From contig NC_135156.1 of assembly GCF_050948215.1 (NCBI RefSeq), positions 16,243,257 through 16,307,256 on the forward strand: a stretch of DNA of 64,000 nt, in the 5' to 3' direction. This DNA comes from Halictus rubicundus. Taxonomy: Eukaryota; Arthropoda; Insecta; Hymenoptera; Halictidae. The position numbers were made by a program, and so were the translations under genes. This document shows positions 58,701 through 64,000 of the stretch, in pieces. Below the pieces are notes generated by a model. It was not told the origin of the DNA, ran no database searches, and was given only the letters and a program-made list of their open reading frames with translations. Each line of letters begins with the position of its first letter. The first letter of the stretch is position 1.

Positions 58701-59629
58701 GCAATGCGTTTTATCCGACTTCAAACGAAAATCGTAAATAACGCAGAGTTTTCATCGCGTTCCGTCAGATGACCGCACCGAGTAGGCGAGCGGGTGCGAA
58801 AGGAAAGAAAGAGAAGGAGTGAGAGAATGTTTAGGAGGGGGGTAGGAACGACGACGTCACGGACGAGATGTTGGTCGATCGAGGTCGTCGAAGGTACACC
58901 AGTCGGTAGTTGGCAAGCCTGACGCGAACCGCTAGGTTGTAGGTTAGTTATAGCTGGTCGCATAGCTGCGTAGCTACGTCTCTCTGGCGACTGGACGTTA
59001 GCGCGGAATTTGGAAAAATTTCACGAGCTAACGCGGACGTATCGCGGTCGAATCGGTTGATCGAGTCGGAAAGTTTTTTACGAGCCAGAGAGAGAGAAAG
59101 ATCGTGAGAATCGAGGCGAACGTCGTCTCGCGTGGTCTCCAGTGGTCTCTCGTCGGGAGAGCGACTTACGCGTTCCTCGTGTTTGGAAACGCATGCGTGC
59201 TACCAAGGTAACGAAGTGCGTTTGCCAGTCGTCCGACGGATTGTTATAGTTGGACGAATGGCGTCGAGGTAGCAGCTCGATCGCATTGTTTTTATGTTTC
59301 TCGTGTGTGTACATACCATGCATATACGCTCTGTCTAAGGCGTATCGCGCGAGTGTATCGCGAGTGTCTACCGTTTGTCTCTTTTACGCGTCCAGTTGTT
59401 CCAAAGTGCTTCGGTTCTCGACCGGGAGGGAAGTCGTGCCAAGGAATCTTCGGGATCGTCGAGGAGCCGAAACATACGTGGTTCGCGAAGGTGTGGCAAC
59501 GTTACCAGTGAGTCTCGGTATTAGTGAATTTGCGCGGTACCGACCATCGCTGGCCCCCTTGTTCGCTGCCTCTCCGACTGCGTTCCACTCCGATCCTCTT
59601 CTCTCCTCTCCTCCGCGCTTCTATCCTAT

Positions 59630-59722
59630 CCCATCCCATTCCATTCCATTTCATAGCTCACCAGCACGCCACGGCATAGCATAGCACAGCATACCGTAGC
59701 ATAGCATACCATAACATAACAT
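59630..59722. repeat. CATTC/CATAG short tandem repeats
   Basis: CCATTC-type units pass into GCATAGCATA-type units over about 90 bp. Simple-sequence expansion. Confidence 0.75.
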
Positions 59723-62390
59723 CCTCTATTCTATCCCGTGCTCGGGGTCTCGTCGTTACTTTGGTTCCCTCGTCTTCGCCTGTGTTTCCGTTTCATCGAT
59801 GCATCCCGTTCCATTCCTGTCGAGTGCTTGCTTGCTCGCTCGTTCGAGAAATACGCTCGCCGAACGAATCGGTCCGCGCGTCGCATTTTTGCCACGTGTC
59901 GCCGAACACATCTTAACCGAGTCGAAGTCCGCGGACAAGCGTCGCGAACGTTCGCGGACACGCCGATACCCGCGAGGAATTCGCGAGCTCGCGAGAGCCC
60001 AACGCTTTCCTTCGTCCCGTCTCGCCCCGCCTCGTCTACTCTCGTTTATCTCCGACGGACCGATCGGAAGAAAACCGAATTTCCATTCCGATTCGATTCG
60101 CATCGGTCGGTCTCGGCCACCGACGGCATCGCGGCCGAACCAGTCCGCGCGCCACTTGTCAAGATTCGAACCCGTCCGACGCGTCGGGCACAGTGTTGTG
60201 ATTCGAGGTACTAGCCGAACCTTTCTTCGTTTTTTTTAACGCCTCCCGCCTGTCGTTTACAATGTAATTTTAATTCTCTTGTAAGTGCTCCTACGCTTGC
60301 AAACGTCGGAAACATAATTCATTCGCGCGATTATCTTCCTGAAAATCGTCCGAAACGTCGACGGATAAAGGTTAAAGTCTGCTCTAACGCTGGCAACATA
60401 ATTCGGTTCGTCCATCAACGTTTCTTGTCTACTTCCAGCTTCTCGTAACATTGCAAACATAACCTAAACATTCAAAATAATTGACGGAATTGAATGAGAC
60501 GATCCACGTACCTTCGCCGTTGCTTTCCATCATGAAAAAGTAATACGTAATCAAATGTTAATGCATATTCTGCCGACAGAGAAATATATGACGGGCAGCC
60601 ATCTTTTTTTTGAAACTAAGTTACCAGTTCTGCCCGGCTAATTGAGATTAATCGAAACACTGTCCGGCGATTTGTTGCTCCGCGGTTTCGGAATGGTTGC
60701 ACGATGCCAACAGCCTCCCGCCTCCGTTTCATCGGTGTCGTTCCTCTTACGTAAACCACGTTTCCGTTTCCGTTTCGCGTGACCCGGACCAAGGCTCCAG
60801 GGAAAAAACCGATCATCCCGGGCACCGATTCGGTAACGTCGATTCCCGACGAGAATAAAGCCGCTCCATCTCGACGATCGATGTTCGTTATCGACATTTC
60901 GCGCGGCGGACCACCGACTCGAACTCGAACTCCCGTCCGAGTTCTCGGTCTCGGCACGTCGCGGCTCGGCTCGGCTCCGCTCGGGAACGCTCGGCGCGAA
61001 TCGAACATCCGCCGCAGGGTTAGCTGAAAATGCGATTCCGGCCGAGCAAAGTGTCTTTTCTTATTGTTTCTTCCCTCCTCTTTCACCAAGCACGCAGCAA
61101 CGGTAGATTGTGTTAAAGCCACCTGTTCCTTCGTGCAGGTAAAAATCAGCTTGAAAATCTGGCCTCGAGTAACTTTCCCGAAAGCGAAATAGATTACGCT
61201 ACCGCGAGAGACTTGTTGATTCGGGAATAGAATTGCTGTTGCGCTTGGGAAGTTCGTAGACTGTTAACACGTTCCATGCCTATAGTCCTCCTCGGAAACG
61301 ATTGTCACAAAATTAATGGCATCGAGCATCGATGTATGGGAAAAATTGACTAGATTGAAATTGCCGAAATTGACTAGATTTTAGGGCGAAGACTCGATTG
61401 TCTAGTGAACAAATAATTGTTCAGCGCCTGATAGAAATAAATGAGAAACTCGTGCGAAAACTTTTGACACTGTCTACGCTAGTCATCGTGTTAAAAATTG
61501 TTTGAAAATCGTAGAATATTTTTTGAATTCGTTTCTTTTGTACTGCTCGATTGTCGCTCGGCTAGAACTGCATTTCAGGGCAACGTGCACTGTGTTCCGC
61601 GCGCGTGCGACCCTACATCCGAGCTCGCGTTTGAACCCCGATCGATGGGGTTCGCGCGCTCGCCGGGGTTTATTATTTATTTAACTGTCGTCTCGGAATC
61701 GCGCGACCGAGGAAGCACGCTCGATCCGTCGCGTTTGTTTCGCGCGGACCGGATGCGACGCGCGTGCGAGCGCGAAAGAATTTTGTCTCGTTCCGTGGAT
61801 CGGTCGCGGTCTCGGTTCCAGAGAGCGCGGGAAATTTGAAATCCCGGGTCCACGCGGCGCGTCGAAACGATTTCGTTTTAAACGTTGCCGTAAAGCGCGA
61901 GCTGCGTATTCCTTGCGATGCAATTCCAACATTGATGGACCGTGGATGTTTATACACTTTGGACAATTTTTCGTCGACTCCCAAGGAGCACGAATTATGC
62001 GAAGTTTCAGGAAATATGGAAAGAATGTTATAATATCGCACTATTTAAAATTTTTGAAACTGTTTGACACGTTTGCTGTCAGCGACGCACACGTGCTTTG
62101 CTAATGATTGAAACAATTTTGCTCAAAGGTCCCACAGCGACTTGGATTCGCTTTAAAGTCCACGGTCCAGCGATGAGACTATTTTTGCAAGTTTCGAAGC
62201 ATTTTTAAATGTTGACCAACCCCCGGGAGGGACGCGTTCGGCGCGCAATGCGTCGACACGGAATAAACGAGCGTCGAATTTTCGTTGCAGAGTGCCACGC
62301 ATGACGCGAACGGAGAACAGTGTCGCAAAGCCGAGGCGTCGATGGTAAACGGTAGATGCAGGGGACGGTGAATGTTGGAGGAAACAGAAT

Positions 62391-62431
62391 GTCCAGCGAG
62401 CAACCGCGAGCGAGCGCCGTTGCGACCACGG
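62391..62431 (+). CDS. Possible first coding exon (partial gene)
   Basis: ATG at 62391 opens MSSEQPRASAVATT and runs into a strong donor (GG|GTAAGT or G|GGTAAGT) near 62431. An upstream ATG in another frame (about 62372) uses the same donor. No downstream exon was found before the window end, so this may be the first coding exon of a gene with a long first intron, or chance. Confidence 0.25.
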
Positions 62432-63221
62432 GTAAGTGCTGGATGATTCGCACGTGCTTTGTTTATTCGCGAGGATCCATCGCGAAAGCGAAAACGACGC
62501 TGGCGGCTACATATCGTCCGTCGGTCGATCGAGGAATCGTTGGCGCGGGATCTCGACGCGGGGCTTTCATTCATCGTTTCGAATATATTTTCGATCCGTG
62601 CCGCCCCCCCCCCCTTCTCTCCCGCGATCCCACTTGTTGCCATTCAGCGCCGAGACGCTACGCGACGCGGCGGGACGCGCTATAGATCATCGGCGCACAG
62701 TGGTCGGTTTTGCAAAAAAAAACTGGGAACAAAATTATGACTTGAACACGCCTGTTAATTTTTGTAGATGTATCTTTGTGAACATCATCGTTTTTCTAAT
62801 GAAAACCCCATCACGCCTGTTACAATGAAGTAATACACGTGAAACCGATCTCTGTGTTCGCACTCCTTGAAAATTGAGTTTTACCATGAACAGCGTATTT
62901 TTCAGATTCTTTTGTCCCATTTGTCATACTCGCCCACCACTGTGCGACGCGCACCGAGCCAGAATCGCAAGAATACGGACAAAATTCGTGTCTACGTTAA
63001 TTAGACGTTATCAATCACTTGTATAACAGAGGTGGGCTCGGTTCACGAAATACGTACTTCATTCATCTCTGTTTTGAACTGAAACCAAATTCTGTCGATA
63101 GGTGACCATTAACGAAAATATAAGAGTACATGTTTTCGTCTAGAAAACCGCAAACCGCTGCATTAATCTCAAGCTTTAGGACTTTAGCATAAATATTTCT
63201 TCTTCTCTTTCATATGATTTT

Positions 63222-63442
63222 AACACTAGAACTACCGAGCAATAAATGCGACTGACGTATATTGTTTTGTAACCGTGACAAGACTGTGTCCATTTAGACT
63301 TCACACAACTTCCGTCGTAACGAGTGCTTCTATGAAGAAGTGCATTCAAAAATTTCCGACGAAGACACTTTTACAATTTCAGTAATTGTGAAAGAAAAAA
63401 TTAGGAACCAGTCATTCTGACTGGTCCGGTAGTTCTGGTGTT
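63222..63442. mobile_element. MITE with ACACTAGAACTACCG ends
   Basis: TTAACACTAGAACTACCG at the left is mirrored by CGGTAGTTCTGGTGTT at the right. A TTAA precedes the left end and TTGA follows the right, compatible with a decayed TTAA target site. Near the right end is a palindrome CCAGTCATTCTGACTGG. The interior is non-coding. Confidence 0.7.
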
Positions 63443-63674
63443 GATAAGTCGAACATAATGCGACAGTCTGTATAAAAATTCCCATAATATCAGACCGATC
63501 TAATTAACTTCGATATCAGACTGATCTGAAAAACTTCCGGATCCGAAAATTGCGCATGCAATCTTGTTTATTCGACAAACAACACAATAAGAACGAATGT
63601 GGGAAGCTAGTGAAAAATTAATTTCGGCACTGAACGTGTTTGCTGCATACCATTTGATCCACTGCGTTTCGTCG

Positions 63675-63699
63675 TGAACCTGTAAAATCCGCAGTCTGG
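63675..63699. repeat. AGACTGCGG MITE end fragment
   Basis: CCTGTAAAATCCGCAGTCTGG is an inverted family end. A possible opposite end (GACAGTCTGTATAAAAATTC) lies at about 63461. Confidence 0.4.
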
Positions 63700-64000
63700 T
63701 GATCAAGGTCTGTTCTCCATTCAGTGTTTCTCGGACGAGCGTAAGCTCGCGAGCGGACCTAATTAGAGCTTACCTCACGACGCGAACATTTCCGGGCCGA
63801 ATTCCACCTATTTCGACGGAAATGGCCGACGGTGCGACGCGCGATGTAATTCGACGAGGGGAGGGAAGAGGAAAAGATATACCCGCGCTTCTGCGTAGGA
63901 GACGCGGCGGTGATTATTATTTCGGACTACTCGCGCGCTATTTCGGGACCGTAGCGATTTATCGTGCAGGTCGAACCGCGATCGTGGGCGTCCGAGATGG

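Larger units (their letters stand above)
58701..64000. other. GC-rich region, possible 5' end of a further + strand gene
   Basis: No complete gene is supported. The region is CpG-rich with frames open on both strands. Candidate + strand exon ends are ACCA|GTGAGT at 59507 and ACG|GGTAAGT near 62430. Short CATAG-type repeats fill about 59655-59720, and a poly-C run lies near 62603-62614. Confidence 0.35.

Noticed and set aside
60616..61122. 168-residue minus-strand frame
   Set aside because: Arg-rich composition without motifs in a CpG-rich region with frames open on both strands; no coding evidence.

Overview
This window looks like insect nuclear DNA, most likely from a hymenopteran (bee, ant or wasp). 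Its genes have short exons, GT-AG introns and long AT-rich spacers, and it carries many short inverted-repeat transposon remnants. The placement rests on gene content and repeat style and is an inference. There is no operon, CRISPR array, rRNA gene or confident intact tRNA gene. Most long open frames here are chance or antisense shadows. The gene models below were built by joining exons with matching splice phases.

Positions 1-18400 hold no gene I can support. This stretch contains several miniature transposon (MITE) families, a 1.1-kb foldback palindrome (4471-5614), an old duplication of non-coding sequence (about 5690-7970), a 25-bp minisatellite (about 14206-14735) and a tRNA-like remnant.

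Positions 18504-30522 (+) encode a nine-exon gene for a predicted 1042-residue, largely disordered Ser/Lys/Glu-rich protein that I do not recognise. Its introns are loaded with MITEs. One intron holds a decayed mariner element with unusually long (about 343 bp) inverted ends, inserted into an older MITE.

Positions 36215-51600 (-) hold a cluster of small genes. One encodes a single-pass membrane protein (36216-37142). The other two are tandem paralogues for secreted six-cysteine proteins (39766-43909 and 47740-49706). The duplication carried the whole regulatory layout with it: a TATA promoter with a non-coding first exon about 2 kb upstream, and a conserved block inside the first intron. One paralogue has an extra in-frame 87-bp exon that the other lacks.

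Positions 55980-57795 hold two convergent housekeeping-type genes: a TMEM222 homologue (+, four exons, 184 residues) and a UMA-domain ESCRT-I-associated protein resembling UMAD1 (-, 147 residues). They are bordered by a dispersed repeat containing a 30-bp minisatellite. From 58700 to the end there are possible 5' exons of a further + strand gene running out of the window, but no complete gene.
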